Shown: in pieces, positions 41,902-51,012 of the stretch
Layout: every line of letters begins with the position of its first letter
Position numbering within the stretch: the first letter of the stretch is position 1
Source: VXNF01 sp965116465
GTDB taxonomy: Bacteria; Actinomycetota; Acidimicrobiia; Acidimicrobiales; CATQHL01
Direction of reading: 5' to 3'
Length of the DNA: 64,000 bases
NCBI GenBank assembly: GCA_965116465.1
Contig: OZ220687.1
Span: 930,001 to 994,000, forward strand
Notes under the pieces: generated by a model
What the model saw: the letters and a program-made list of their open reading frames with translations, nothing else
Database searches by the model: none
What the model was told of the DNA's origin: nothing
Program-made: the position numbers and the translations under genes

Positions 41902-42414
41902 CTAGCGCGGCGAGCCGTCCAGATTGCGCTTCGTCTCCACGAGTTCCACCCGGTAGCCGTCGGGGTCGATGAGGTAGATGGCCAGCGCGCCCTTGTTGGG
42001 CCCCACTGTGGGCGAGACCGGCTCGCTCACCGCCTGCACACCGGCCGCCTTCAGCCGCTCCCACAGCGCCTCGAAGCCCTCCACGAACAGGCAGATGTGG
42101 GCGGTGCCGGGGTTGCCGTTCGACGGGTCGATCTCCTTGCGCTCGATGTTGCGGTACTCCAGCAACTCGAGGAACACGCTGGCGCGGTCATGGCGGAGCA
42201 CGGCGGCGTGCATCTCGACGGTCGGGTAGCCCACGAGTTCCCGCAGGTACTCCTCGGTGCGGACCCAGCGGGCGATGACCTCGTAGCCCAGCAGACCGTA
42301 GAAGGCGATCGAGCGATCCAGGTCGGCCACGGTGATGCCCGCATGGGAGAAGCCGCAGACGGCGCCCTCGGGAGCGGTGGTCATGGGGTCGGTCATGGTG
42401 GGGGCGGTTGTCAT
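41902..42414 (-). CDS. VOC superfamily (glyoxalase-type) protein
   Basis: 170-residue vicinal-oxygen-chelate fold protein with two beta-alpha-beta-beta-beta modules. Metal ligands are recognisable: His in FSHAGITVADLD, Glu in FLELLEY, His in GTAHICLFV and Glu in GYRVELVET. The fold covers glyoxalase I, methylmalonyl-CoA epimerase and extradiol dioxygenases; complete ligands suggest an active metalloenzyme. ATG at 42414 overlaps the ATPase stop by ATGA, though internal Mets (residues 7, 11) could also serve. Confidence 0.83.
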   Translation of the reverse strand: MTTAPTMTDPMTTAPEGAVCGFSHAGITVADLDRSIAFYGLLGYEVIARWVRTEEYLRELVGYPTVEMHAAVLRHDRASVFLELLEYRNIERKEIDPSNGNPGTAHICLFVEGFEALWERLKAAGVQAVSEPVSPTVGPNKGALAIYLIDPDGYRVELVETKRNLDGSPR

Positions 42415-43562
42415 CGGATCGTCCTTCCCGAGTCGATGTCGAACAGATGGAGGCCGGTGCCGCCGATCTCCAGCGCCACCTCCTCGCCCGGCGTGAAGAC
42501 CCGATCCGAGCGCACCCGCGCCACGAGCGTGTCACGGGGCGGCGCATCGGGATCGCCCGGGTCCACGCCGGAGAATTCGCCGGCCAGATGCACGTACGTC
42601 TCCGGCTCGACGAGCTCGGTGAAGCGCACCCTGGCCCGTGGCAGGCCCTCCGAGGACGCCGACGCGGGGTCGCGCAGCAGCAGCGACTCGGGGCGGATGC
42701 CGGCCACCAGTCCGGTGCCGTGGGGAGCCGAGGCGCACAGTTCGGCCGCCGCCTCGGGAACGGCGACCGAACCGGCTGCCCCGAAGTCCAGCATGGGACC
42801 GTCCGGAGCCTCGCCGGATCGCACCTGCGCCTTGAGGAGGTTCATGGAGGGGCTGCCGATGAAGCCGGCCACGAACAGGTCGGCCGGGCGGTGGTACAGC
42901 TCCTGGGGTGTCCCGACCTGGCGCAACTCGCCGTCGTTGAGGACCGCCACGCGCTCCCCCAGCGTCATGGCCTCGGTCTGGTCGTGGGTCACGAACACGG
43001 TGGTGACCCCCAGGGTGGCGTGCAGCTGGGCCAGCTCGCCGCGCATCTGCACCCGCAGCTTGGCGTCGAGGTTGCTGAGCGGCTCGTCCAGCAGGAACGC
43101 CTTGGGCTGGCGCACGATGGCCCGGCCGATCGCCACCCGCTGGCGCTGACCGCCCGACAGCGCCGCCGGGCGCCGCTTCAGATGCTCGGTGAGCTCGAGG
43201 GTCTCGGCGACCTCTTCGACCTGCCGGCGGATCTCCGCGGCCGCCACCCGCGCCTGGCGCAGCGGGAAGGCGATGTTGGCGAAGACCGTCATGTGCGGGT
43301 ACAGGGCGTAGTTCTGGAACACCATGGCCACGTCGCGGTCCCGGGGATGCACGTGGTTCACGACCTCACCGTCCACGAGGATCTCCCCGGCGGTGATGGC
43401 CTCCAGACCGGCCAGCATCCGCAGCAGCGTCGACTTTCCGCAGCCCGAGGGTCCCACCAGCACCACGAACTCCCCATGGGCGATGTCGAGGCTGAGCGAG
43501 GTCACGGCCTCGGTGCCGTCGCCGTAGACCTTGGTGACGTCCTGGAAGGAGATCTCGGCCAT
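42411..43562 (-). CDS. Carbohydrate ABC transporter ATPase (UgpC/MalK/MsmK type)
   Basis: 383 residues: ABC domain with Walker A GPSGCGKST (38-46), Q-loop MVFQNYALYPHMTV, signature LSGGQRQRVAIGRA and Walker B AFLLDEPLSNLD, then a C-terminal TOBE domain (about 240-383). This type energises CUT1 sugar importers, and the binding protein and both permeases are encoded just upstream. An SDR gene sits between the permeases and the ATPase. Confidence 0.93.
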   Translation of the reverse strand: MAEISFQDVTKVYGDGTEAVTSLSLDIAHGEFVVLVGPSGCGKSTLLRMLAGLEAITAGEILVDGEVVNHVHPRDRDVAMVFQNYALYPHMTVFANIAFPLRQARVAAAEIRRQVEEVAETLELTEHLKRRPAALSGGQRQRVAIGRAIVRQPKAFLLDEPLSNLDAKLRVQMRGELAQLHATLGVTTVFVTHDQTEAMTLGERVAVLNDGELRQVGTPQELYHRPADLFVAGFIGSPSMNLLKAQVRSGEAPDGPMLDFGAAGSVAVPEAAAELCASAPHGTGLVAGIRPESLLLRDPASASSEGLPRARVRFTELVEPETYVHLAGEFSGVDPGDPDAPPRDTLVARVRSDRVFTPGEEVALEIGGTGLHLFDIDSGRTIR

Positions 43563-43574
43563 GACCAGGGCCCT

Positions 43575-44363
43575 CTAGAAGGCCTTCACCGCGGTGAAGC
43601 CGGCGTCGATCACGATATTGGTGCTGCTGATGTAGCCGGAGGCGTCCGAGGCCAGGAACACCACCAGGTCGCCGACCTCCTCGACCTGCCCGACCCGGCC
43701 CAGCGTGTTGGCGGCATAGACCCTGTCCATGAAGTTCTCGGCCTCGTCGACATTCATGTCCTCGAGATCCCGCGTCAGCATCGGGGTGTTGATCGTGCCC
43801 GGCGAGATGGCGTTGACCCTGATGTTGTCCCGGCCGACCTCCAGGGTGAGCGACCGGGCGGCCGCCACCACCCCGGCCTTGGCCGCCGCGTAGACCACGC
43901 AGCCCGGCAGCGAGTGCGAGGCCTGCACCGAGGAGGTGAAGATCATCGAGCCGCCGCCCCGGGCCCGCATGGGAGCGATGCTGTACTGGGCGCACAGCAG
44001 GACGCCCTTCAGGTCCACGTCGAGGAGCAGGTCCATGTCCTCCTCGCTCATCTGCTCGAGGTCGACGTAGCGCTCGACCCCGGCGTTGGCGTGCAGCACG
44101 TCGAGGCCGCCGTAGCTGTCGACGGCCCGCTGGATCATCGCTTTCACGTCGGACACGACCGACACGTCGCCACCGTCGGTGATCGCCGTACCTCCGGCCG
44201 CCTCGATCTGTGCCACCGTCTCGCCGGCCGTCTCGGTGTTGATGTCGTTGACCACAACGGCTGCGCCGGCACCGGCGAGTGCGATGGCACTCCCCCGGCC
44301 GATGCCCGAGCCCGCTCCGGTGACGATCGCCACCTTGCCGGCCAGCACTCCCTGGGTACTCAT
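43575..44363 (-). CDS. Short-chain dehydrogenase/reductase
   Basis: 262-residue classical SDR: TGAGSGIGRG cofactor loop at about 15-24, HANAG in place of the usual NNAG, Ser in IFTSSVQAS and catalytic YAAAK. C-terminal SGYISSTNIVIDAGFTAVKAF. Start ATG at 44363 with GAGGAGGACGGC upstream; the open frame above it (to 44414) lacks support. Embedded in the sugar-importer operon, so it probably oxidises the imported carbohydrate or polyol. Confidence 0.87.
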   Translation of the reverse strand: MSTQGVLAGKVAIVTGAGSGIGRGSAIALAGAGAAVVVNDINTETAGETVAQIEAAGGTAITDGGDVSVVSDVKAMIQRAVDSYGGLDVLHANAGVERYVDLEQMSEEDMDLLLDVDLKGVLLCAQYSIAPMRARGGGSMIFTSSVQASHSLPGCVVYAAAKAGVVAAARSLTLEVGRDNIRVNAISPGTINTPMLTRDLEDMNVDEAENFMDRVYAANTLGRVGQVEEVGDLVVFLASDASGYISSTNIVIDAGFTAVKAF

Positions 44364-44445
44364 GCCGTCCTCCTCGCTTGCGTCATGTTCGCCCGTCACA
44401 CTCCCCCGGTCCATTCCATGTCCGACATGTGCGTCATCGCGTTCA

Positions 44446-45276
44446 TCAGCCCTTCAGTGCGCCCGCGGTCACGCCCTGCTGGAACTTCCGCTCCAGCACC
44501 AGATACAGGATGAACACCGGCACGGATCCGATGATCGAAGCCGCCGCGATCAACTCGTGCGGCGTGGCGTACTGGCCGATGAACTGGCTGATGCCCACCG
44601 GCAGCGTGTAGGTGTCGGCGTCGCGCATCAGCACCAGGGCCAGGATGAAGTCGTTCCAGTTGGCCAGGAACAGCAGGATCGTCACCGTCACCACCGCAGG
44701 GCGGGCCAGCGGTACGACCACACGGAACAGGATCTTCCATTCCCTGGCCCCGTCGAGGCGCGCCGACTCCACCAGTTCGCCGGGGATGCCGGCGAAGAAC
44801 CCCCGGAAGATGAGGATCGAGATGGGCAGGCCGAAGGCCACGTACACCATGCTCAGGCCGAACAGGTCGTTGTAGAACCCCAGGTGGCGGGCCTCGATGA
44901 GCAGCGGCAGCACCAGGGCCGCCGGCGGGATCATGATGCCCAGCAGCAGCAGGGTGAACACCACGTCGGAGCCCGGGAACCGCAGCCACGTGAAGGCGTG
45001 CGCCGCCAGCAGCGACACCAGGATCGTGAGGACCACCGAGACGACCGTCACGAACGCGCTGTTGACGAAGTACCCGCCGAGCCCGAACTCCTGCCAGGCG
45101 GTGATGTAGTTGCCCGGCACCCACTCGTCGGGGAGGAACTTCTGGTTGTAGACCTCCCGGCCGGTCTTGAGCGACAGTGCGCCGACCCAGGCCACCGGCA
45201 GCACGACGGTCACGGCGATGACGACCGCCAGGATCGACAGCCCGGCCTTCGCCCACGTGGCGCGGAGCTCAAACAA
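44446..45276 (-). CDS. Carbohydrate ABC transporter permease (MalG-like)
   Basis: 276 residues, six hydrophobic segments, with the cytoplasmic EAA-loop ESARLDGAREWKILFRVVVP that docks on the ATPase. The start is TTG at 45276, overlapping the first permease's stop by 8 bases; no ATG/GTG start is better placed. It forms the CUT1 heterodimer with the MalF-like subunit. Confidence 0.91.
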   Translation of the reverse strand: MFELRATWAKAGLSILAVVIAVTVVLPVAWVGALSLKTGREVYNQKFLPDEWVPGNYITAWQEFGLGGYFVNSAFVTVVSVVLTILVSLLAAHAFTWLRFPGSDVVFTLLLLGIMIPPAALVLPLLIEARHLGFYNDLFGLSMVYVAFGLPISILIFRGFFAGIPGELVESARLDGAREWKILFRVVVPLARPAVVTVTILLFLANWNDFILALVLMRDADTYTLPVGISQFIGQYATPHELIAAASIIGSVPVFILYLVLERKFQQGVTAGALKG

Positions 45277-46213
45277 GACGCCTCGCCAACCGGAAGCGGG
45301 CCACGCTGGCGATAACCGCCAGCACCACGATCACCACGGCGATGGCCGAGGCCACACCCATGATGCTGAAACGGAAGCCCTGCTCGAACATGTAGGTGGC
45401 CAGCACTTCGGAACTGCGGTTGGGACCTCCCCTGGTCATCACGAAGACCACGTCGAAGATCTTGAGACCGCCGATGATGTTCAGCAGCGCCACGACGCCC
45501 ACGATGTGCCACATCGACGGGATGATCACCTTGAACACGGTGGCCGGGGTGCGGGCCCCGTCGAGGGCCGCCGCCTCCAGCATCGACCGGTCGACGCCCT
45601 GCAGGCCGGCGTAGTAGAGGATCATGTCGTAGCCGGCGAACTGCCAGACGGTCACGCCGATGATGACCCACAGGGCCCACTGCTCCTCGCCGAGGAAGAA
45701 GATGGGCTGGTCGGCCACGCCCATCCACTGCAGGATCTGGTTCACGAACCCGAAGGCATCCAGCACCCGCTGCCACATGAGGCCCACCAGGACCGAGGGC
45801 AGCAGGGCGGGCAGGAAGATGACGCCCCGCAGCAGGCCCGTGCCGCGCACCTTGGTGGAGATCAGAAGGGCGGCGCCGAAGCCGATGACGTTCAGGAACA
45901 GCGTCGTGAGGCCCGTAAAGAGCAGGGTGTTGCGCAGCGCACGCCAGAAGATGTCATCGCCGACGATGGTGCGGTAGTTCTCGATACCCAGCCAGCGGAT
46001 GTCGGCGATGTCGAAACCGGTCCACTCCGACAGCGACACCAGCCCCACCACCACGATGGGGACGGCGATGAGCCCCAGGAACACGGCCAGGCTGGGCGCC
46101 ACCATGGCGACGCCGAGGCTCGAGGCGTAGTTGCCACCGCGGCGGCGCTCGGCGGCGCGCGCGGCGCGCCGCGGCAGGGTGACCCCTGCCGACGGCGCCG
46201 CCGCGGTTGACAA
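45269..46213 (-). CDS. Carbohydrate ABC transporter permease (MalF-like)
   Basis: 314 residues with a basic N-terminus (RRAARAAERRRGG) and six hydrophobic segments; the EAA loop reads LEAAALDGARTPATVFKVIIP. Starts at TTG 46213, 19 bp after the binding-protein gene. TTG starts for both permeases may keep their synthesis below that of the binding protein. Confidence 0.91.
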   Translation of the reverse strand: MSTAAAPSAGVTLPRRAARAAERRRGGNYASSLGVAMVAPSLAVFLGLIAVPIVVVGLVSLSEWTGFDIADIRWLGIENYRTIVGDDIFWRALRNTLLFTGLTTLFLNVIGFGAALLISTKVRGTGLLRGVIFLPALLPSVLVGLMWQRVLDAFGFVNQILQWMGVADQPIFFLGEEQWALWVIIGVTVWQFAGYDMILYYAGLQGVDRSMLEAAALDGARTPATVFKVIIPSMWHIVGVVALLNIIGGLKIFDVVFVMTRGGPNRSSEVLATYMFEQGFRFSIMGVASAIAVVIVVLAVIASVARFRLARRLV

Positions 46214-46232
46214 TGTCCGGGAGGTGCCGGTG

Positions 46233-47972
46233 TTAGCCGGCGCCGGCCATGGCTGCGATCACGTCAGCGGCCGTGGTGGATCCGCCGAGCAGACCCTGGA
46301 CGCCGTTGATCAACTCCGTGTACACCGGCGTGGTGTAGATCGTGCGGTTGCGGACGGTGGCCTGGGCCGCGATGAGGTCGCGGTACAGATCGCTCACGTC
46401 CGCCGGCAGTTCGATACCCCACGAGGGGATGAAGTCGTTGGACACCAGCGAGGCCTCGCTGTCGGCGTCGGTCAGCCAGCGCATGAACTCGATGCCCATG
46501 TCGACGTTGGCCGCGTCGGCCGGGATCGAGAACATCTCGGCCACGCCGCCGGTGGCGAACCCCTCACCGCCGTCGGGCGACGGGAAGGGGAACAGGCCCC
46601 ACTCGAAGCTGTCCTCCACCTGCGCGGCGATGCCGCCGGTGATGAAGTTGCCGACCGGGTAGAACATGGCGGCCTGCTGCGCCACGAACAGCTCCAGAGC
46701 CCCCACGAAGGAGACCATGGAGTTGGCACCCGGCGCGAACACGCCGCTGTCGATGAGGTCGGCGAGGTTCTCCGCCGCGGCCAGGAACTGCGGATCGTCC
46801 CAGGTGGCCGAACCGGCATCGGCCTGCACGATGAGCGTGTTGGTGGGGTCGGTGTAGGCGAGCTGTGCGAAGAACAGGTCGGCGGCGGCCCACCCGTCGT
46901 TCGTACCCACGGCCACGCCGAAGTAGCCGGCCTCGTCGAGCGCCGCGGCGACCTCCTTCAGGGCATCGGACGAGCGGGGCACCTCAAGGCCCAACTCGGC
47001 GAAGATGTCCTTGTTGTAGGCGATCTGCAGCGAGTTCACGTCCAGCGGGATGGCGAAGGGAACGCCGTTCACGCTGGCGATGGAGGCGATCGGCGGGAAG
47101 AAGTCCGGGAAGCCGGTGGTGAAGTCGCCCGCCAGTGAGGCGATGGCGCCTCCGTTGACCAGGTCGGTGTACTCACCGGTCCACGGCACCTGCGCCACGT
47201 CGGGTGGCTCGCCGGCCGCGATGGCCGCCCGCAGGTTCGTCATGTAGTCGGCGAAGGGCGTGTAGGTGCGCACGACGTCCACATGCGGGAAGGCGGCCTC
47301 GAACCGCTCCTCGGCCTGCTCGTGCACGACCGGGTAGGCACCCTCGTTGTTCCAGGACCAGAACTCCAGCGTGATCGGCTCGGCGGCGGGTTCGGCGGCC
47401 GCCGCTTCGGCCGCGGCCTGCGCCGCCTCGGCATCGGCCCGCGCCTGGTCGGCCTCGGCCTGTGCGGCCTCGGCCTCCGCCTGCGCGGCAGCGGCAGCAG
47501 CCCGTGCCTCATCGGCCTCCGCCTGCGCGGCAGCGGCCTCCGCCTGGGCGGCAGCGGCCTCCGACAGCGCCGCGTCGGCTGCGGCCTGCGCGTCGGCGAG
47601 CGCCGATTCGGCCGCGGCCATCGCTTCGACGTTGCCCTCGGCGGTGGCCTGCGCCAGATCGGCGGCGGCCTGCGCGGCCTCGGCCGCGGCCTGCGCCGCC
47701 TCGGATGCGGCGAGTCCCGCCTGTGCGGCGGCGTCCGCTGCGGCGGCGTCGGCGATCCCGGTGGCGGCGTCCGCCTGGGCACTCCGAGCCGCGGCGGCCG
47801 TCGCCTGCGCTTCGGACAGCGCCTCGGCCGCGGCGGCAGATGCGCCCCTGGCCTCGGCCAAGGCCGCGTCGGCGGCCTCCGAGCCCGAGTCGTCGGCCGC
47901 GCACGCAGCGGCGGTGAGCGTGAGCACCGCCAGAACCGCGCACGCGAGGAACCCGCGTCGGTACTTTCTCAT
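46233..47972 (-). CDS. Solute-binding lipoprotein with long Ala-rich helical stalk
   Basis: 579 residues. The signal peptide ends in lipobox TAAAC (Cys24). Residues about 30-195 are an Ala/Glu/Ala/Asp-rich, almost proline- and glycine-free stretch in repeating AxAEAxxAQAEA patterns, predicted as one long helix or coiled coil. A family 1 sugar-binding protein follows from about 197 (PITLEFWSWNNEG, HVDVVRTYTPFADYM, GVPFAIPLDVNSLQIAYNK, AMFYPVGNFI). A normal CUT1 receptor is about 420 residues, so the stalk is an added module. The promoter (-10 CATACT at 48016-48021) and an AAAGGAGACGGGG site precede it. Confidence 0.9.
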   Translation of the reverse strand: MRKYRRGFLACAVLAVLTLTAAACAADDSGSEAADAALAEARGASAAAAEALSEAQATAAAARSAQADAATGIADAAAADAAAQAGLAASEAAQAAAEAAQAAADLAQATAEGNVEAMAAAESALADAQAAADAALSEAAAAQAEAAAAQAEADEARAAAAAAQAEAEAAQAEADQARADAEAAQAAAEAAAAEPAAEPITLEFWSWNNEGAYPVVHEQAEERFEAAFPHVDVVRTYTPFADYMTNLRAAIAAGEPPDVAQVPWTGEYTDLVNGGAIASLAGDFTTGFPDFFPPIASIASVNGVPFAIPLDVNSLQIAYNKDIFAELGLEVPRSSDALKEVAAALDEAGYFGVAVGTNDGWAAADLFFAQLAYTDPTNTLIVQADAGSATWDDPQFLAAAENLADLIDSGVFAPGANSMVSFVGALELFVAQQAAMFYPVGNFITGGIAAQVEDSFEWGLFPFPSPDGGEGFATGGVAEMFSIPADAANVDMGIEFMRWLTDADSEASLVSNDFIPSWGIELPADVSDLYRDLIAAQATVRNRTIYTTPVYTELINGVQGLLGGSTTAADVIAAMAGAG

Positions 47973-48015
47973 CCCCGTCTCCTTTCGTAGATCCCCCGGA
48001 TCGAGGTGGTCCGCG

Positions 48016-48021
48016 AGTATG
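48016..48021 (-). promoter_or_regulatory. -10 box of the sugar-importer operon
   Basis: CATACT on the minus strand, about 43 nt upstream of the binding-protein ATG; precedes a good ribosome-binding site. Confidence 0.4.
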
Positions 48022-48077
48022 TCACATCGGGCGCGACGGCCCCATTGCCGTTCGAGGGTGGTCGCGCTGCGCCCGGC

Positions 48078-48881
48078 TCAGATGTGCCGGCGCAGCCAGT
48101 CCAGGGTGACCCGGTTGAACTCCTCGGGGCTCTCCATGCCCGAGAGGTGCCCGGCGCCCTCGAAGACGTGGAAGTCGGAGCCCTCGATGGCCTCGTGGAT
48201 CTCCTCCGAGCACTGCACGGGCAGCACGACGTCCACCTCGCCGACGGTGACGAGCACCGGAGCGGTGACCTTGTGCGCCTCGGCGCGCATGTCGTAGGAG
48301 AGGTTGGCCTCGATCTGGCCCAGCAGGCCGTCATAGCTGGCGGCGTTGGCCCGCATGTGGTCGAGGATGTTCATGAGCATCTCGAAATTGCGGGACATGA
48401 AGCCGGGGCTGATCAGCATCGGCATCGTGGCGGCGTAGTAGTGCTCCACCCCGCCGCTGACCAGGTGCGCCTTCAGCAGCCCCAGGGAGAACTCGCTGAA
48501 TCCGTGGGTCCCCAGCCACGACGAGTGCGTCTGCAGCGTCAGCACCCGCTCGGGCGCGTCGGCCGCCATGCGCAGGCCGATGGCGCCGCCCAGCGAGGAA
48601 CCCGACAGGTGGGCCGCCTCGATGCCGAGGGCGTCCATGAGGTCGAAGGTGTCGCCGGCCATGCTCTCAACGCTGTAGGGCGGCGGCGTGGTCTCGCTGC
48701 GGCCGACACCCCGGCCGTCGAAGATCACGCAGCGCACCTCGGACTGGTAGGCGTTGACCTGCGGCATCCAGCGGGTGCCGTCGGCGCCGGTGCCCCGGAT
48801 CAGCACCAGCGTCGGCAGTGACTCGTCTCCATGACTCTCGTAGTAGATCTTGGTCCCGTCACGGACTTCGGCGTGTGGCAT
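48078..48881 (-). CDS. Alpha/beta hydrolase
   Basis: 267 residues. Nucleophile Ser96 in LSGSSLGG, acid Asp in VGEVDVVLP, catalytic His in GAGHLSGMESPEEF, with RGTGADGTRW as the oxyanion loop. It resembles 3-oxoadipate enol-lactonase/MhpC-like enzymes, which would suit a lactone pathway beside the importer and CatC-like gene, but this is inference. A palindromic repeat lies between it and the amidase gene upstream. Confidence 0.86.
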   Translation of the reverse strand: MPHAEVRDGTKIYYESHGDESLPTLVLIRGTGADGTRWMPQVNAYQSEVRCVIFDGRGVGRSETTPPPYSVESMAGDTFDLMDALGIEAAHLSGSSLGGAIGLRMAADAPERVLTLQTHSSWLGTHGFSEFSLGLLKAHLVSGGVEHYYAATMPMLISPGFMSRNFEMLMNILDHMRANAASYDGLLGQIEANLSYDMRAEAHKVTAPVLVTVGEVDVVLPVQCSEEIHEAIEGSDFHVFEGAGHLSGMESPEEFNRVTLDWLRRHI

Positions 48882-48897
48882 CGCTAACCCCCACTTC

Positions 48898-48923
48898 TGG
48901 ATTCCGGCCTCCGCCGGAATGAC
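48898..48923 (+). repeat. Dispersed palindromic repeat, copy 6
   Basis: TGGATTCCGGC / GCCGGAATGAC immediately upstream of the alpha/beta hydrolase and downstream of the amidase stop. Confidence 0.75.
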
Positions 48924-48957
48924 GACAACCCTGCACTGACTCGGACGTGCGGCACGG

Positions 48958-50409
48958 CTAGACCCCTACCTCCGGTGTGACCGGCACCTCTGGCGCATCG
49001 GTCCCCAGCACGTGCTCGACGGCGCCCGCCACGCGGACGGCCATGTCCTCCCGCAGGCGCCCGGACGTCACCTGCATGCCCACCGGCAGGCCGTCGGCGT
49101 CGAAGCCGACCGGCACCGCCACCGTCGGCAGCCCGGTGAGGTTCTGCGGGACTGTGAACCCCATCACGACCTCCCGCAGCGCCCGGCGCTCGTCCTCGAC
49201 GACCACCGTGTCCGGCTCCTCGATCGTCGACGGGCCGACCGCCGAGATCGGCGTCAGCAGGGCGTCCAGGGACTCGAAGGCCCGATCGAACGCCCAGATG
49301 AACTCCAGCCGGCGCCGCCGGGACTCCATGTACTCCCCCATGGTCACTTCCGACGCCATCTCCAAGCGTCCCCGGACATCGGCGCCGTAGTCGGCGGCGC
49401 GCCCGGGGAACAGGCCGAGTTGCCGGTTGTGAACGTCGAAGGCCTCGGCCATTTGCAGGGGAATGAACGCCGCCAGCATGTCCTCCGCGGCAGGCAGGTC
49501 GACCTCGACGAGCGTCGCACCGGCCGCTCGCAGGGCCGCGCAGGTGCGCTCGAACCCCGCCGCTGTTCCCTCCCCCCACGGCACGGCGCCGCGCAGCGCG
49601 GGCGCGATGCCCACACGAACACCGGCCAGCCCGTCAGCGAACGAGGCGGGATCGGGAGCAGCAGGCAGCGGATCGGCCATGGTCGCCGGATCCCCGGCAT
49701 GGGGGCCGCTCATCGCCGCCAGCAACGGCCAGAGGTCCTCGACGCGGCCGGCCACCACGCCCGGCGTGTCCAGCGTGGGTGCCAGCGCCGCGCCGCCGGC
49801 CCGGCTGATCCGACCCAACGTCGGCTTGATGCCGGCGATGCCGCAGAAAGTCGCCGGGATGCGAACCGACCCGCCGGTGTCGCTGGCCACCGCGGCCGGC
49901 ACCATTCCCGCGGCGACGGCCGCCGCCGACCCGCCGCTGGAGCCGCCCGGCACCCTGGCGAGATCCCACGGGTTACGCGGGCTGGAGCGACGGGCGTGCT
50001 GGGACGTGATCCCCCAGCCGAGCTCGTGGGAGCGGGTCACGCCCACAATCACCGCACCCGCTGCCCGTAGCCGCCGCACCAACTCGGCGTCGGCATCGGG
50101 CACCCGCCCGGCCAGCACCTCCGAGCCGTAGTCGCCGATGGCGCCCGCCACGTCGAACAGTTCCTTGACCGCCACCGGCACGCCGTGCAGCGGCCCCCGC
50201 GACTCGCCGCGCCGCAACTCGGTGGTCCGCTCCGCCGCCTCGGCGGTGGCCCGCGCGGCGGTGACCTCGGCAAACGCACCCAGCGCGCCGTCGAGGCGAT
50301 CGATCCGCTCGAGCGTGGCCGAGAGCACCTCGGACGGGTCGGTCTCGCCGGCGTCGTACAGCGCCCCGATCTGAGCGATCGAGAGCCCGGAAGCGTCCAT
50401 GCCAGCCAC
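48958..50409 (-). CDS. Amidase (amidase-signature family)
   Basis: 483 residues, amidase-signature fold with a complete Ser-cisSer-Lys triad: Lys82 (PVAVKELFD), Ser157 (VPGGSSGGS) and nucleophile Ser181 (SDTGGSVRIPA), the 24-residue spacing being that of the family. It hydrolyses an unidentified amide. Starts at GTG 50409 or ATG 50400; the downstream ATG is equally possible. The cupin gene is 117 bp upstream on the same strand; that gap carries a 13-bp sequence (CACCTCAGGCGCC) twice, exactly 100 bp apart. Confidence 0.9.
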   Translation of the reverse strand: MAGMDASGLSIAQIGALYDAGETDPSEVLSATLERIDRLDGALGAFAEVTAARATAEAAERTTELRRGESRGPLHGVPVAVKELFDVAGAIGDYGSEVLAGRVPDADAELVRRLRAAGAVIVGVTRSHELGWGITSQHARRSSPRNPWDLARVPGGSSGGSAAAVAAGMVPAAVASDTGGSVRIPATFCGIAGIKPTLGRISRAGGAALAPTLDTPGVVAGRVEDLWPLLAAMSGPHAGDPATMADPLPAAPDPASFADGLAGVRVGIAPALRGAVPWGEGTAAGFERTCAALRAAGATLVEVDLPAAEDMLAAFIPLQMAEAFDVHNRQLGLFPGRAADYGADVRGRLEMASEVTMGEYMESRRRRLEFIWAFDRAFESLDALLTPISAVGPSTIEEPDTVVVEDERRALREVVMGFTVPQNLTGLPTVAVPVGFDADGLPVGMQVTSGRLREDMAVRVAGAVEHVLGTDAPEVPVTPEVGV

Positions 50410-50526
50410 CTCAGGCGCCCGCGGGTCCGGCGGGCGCGACGCGGTCCGCCGACACGGTCGGAACAGCGGACGCGGCGAGCACGACAGGAGCAGCAGGAAC
50501 GGCGAGCACCTCAGGCGCCGGCGTGC

Positions 50527-50955
50527 TCAGCCCGCGGGGATCCCGGGGACCTCGGGCACCGACTGGTAGCCGGCCCGCTCCAGCGACGGCACCCCGCCCA
50601 GCACCCAGAGGATCACCATGTCCTCCTCGCCGATGGAGCCCGCCGAGTGGGCCGTGTTGACGGGCACGAACACCACGTCGCCCGGACCGATCTCGTAGTA
50701 CTCGTCTCCCACGCGATGCCAGCCCCGCCCCGACAGCACGATCACGACCTCCTCGGCGTCGGGATGCAGGTGGTGCTCGTGCGTGCCGCCGCCGCCGGGG
50801 TAGACCGTGCGCCCCACCATGACCTTCTCCGAGCCCTGGCGGGCGTCGGAGACCAGGGTCCGCACGTCGAGGTGGGCGAAGGCGGTGCCGGTGAGGTCGT
50901 CGAGCGGGGTCGTATCGGCCCGAGTCACGAATTCGGGAGCATCACTTTCGGCCAT
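50527..50955 (-). CDS. Cupin-domain protein
   Basis: 142-residue single-domain cupin. Motif 1 GTHEHHLHPDAEEVVIVLSG carries the His, His and Glu metal ligands; motif 2 GDVVFVPVNTAHSA the last His. Function not assignable. The start codon lies 6 nt after a TATACT box, so its mRNA is probably leaderless. Divergent from the PhyH dioxygenase gene, which is also a cupin-like iron enzyme candidate. Confidence 0.83.
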   Translation of the reverse strand: MAESDAPEFVTRADTTPLDDLTGTAFAHLDVRTLVSDARQGSEKVMVGRTVYPGGGGTHEHHLHPDAEEVVIVLSGRGWHRVGDEYYEIGPGDVVFVPVNTAHSAGSIGEEDMVILWVLGGVPSLERAGYQSVPEVPGIPAG

Positions 50956-50961
50956 GGGCGG

Positions 50962-50967
50962 AGTATA
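50962..50967 (-). promoter_or_regulatory. -10 box, leaderless promoter of the cupin gene
   Basis: TATACT on the minus strand, then 6 nt, then ATG (50955). Back to back with the rightward -10 box 4 bp away, so the two polymerases must compete. Confidence 0.5.
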
Positions 50968-50971
50968 GAAC

Positions 50972-50977
50972 TATGAT
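50972..50977 (+). promoter_or_regulatory. -10 box of the PhyH gene
   Basis: TATGAT about 35 nt before the GTG at 51013; the message would have a short leader with a GAGGGGAGAC site. Confidence 0.45.
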
Positions 50978-51012
50978 TTTGCCCAGCTAGGGGCGTAGAC
51001 GAGGGGAGACGC

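Noticed and set aside
47283..48297. Several overlapping Ala- or Gly-rich frames over the stalk of the solute-binding protein
   Set aside because: They arise from the repetitive GCC/GCG codons of the Ala-rich stalk read in other frames.
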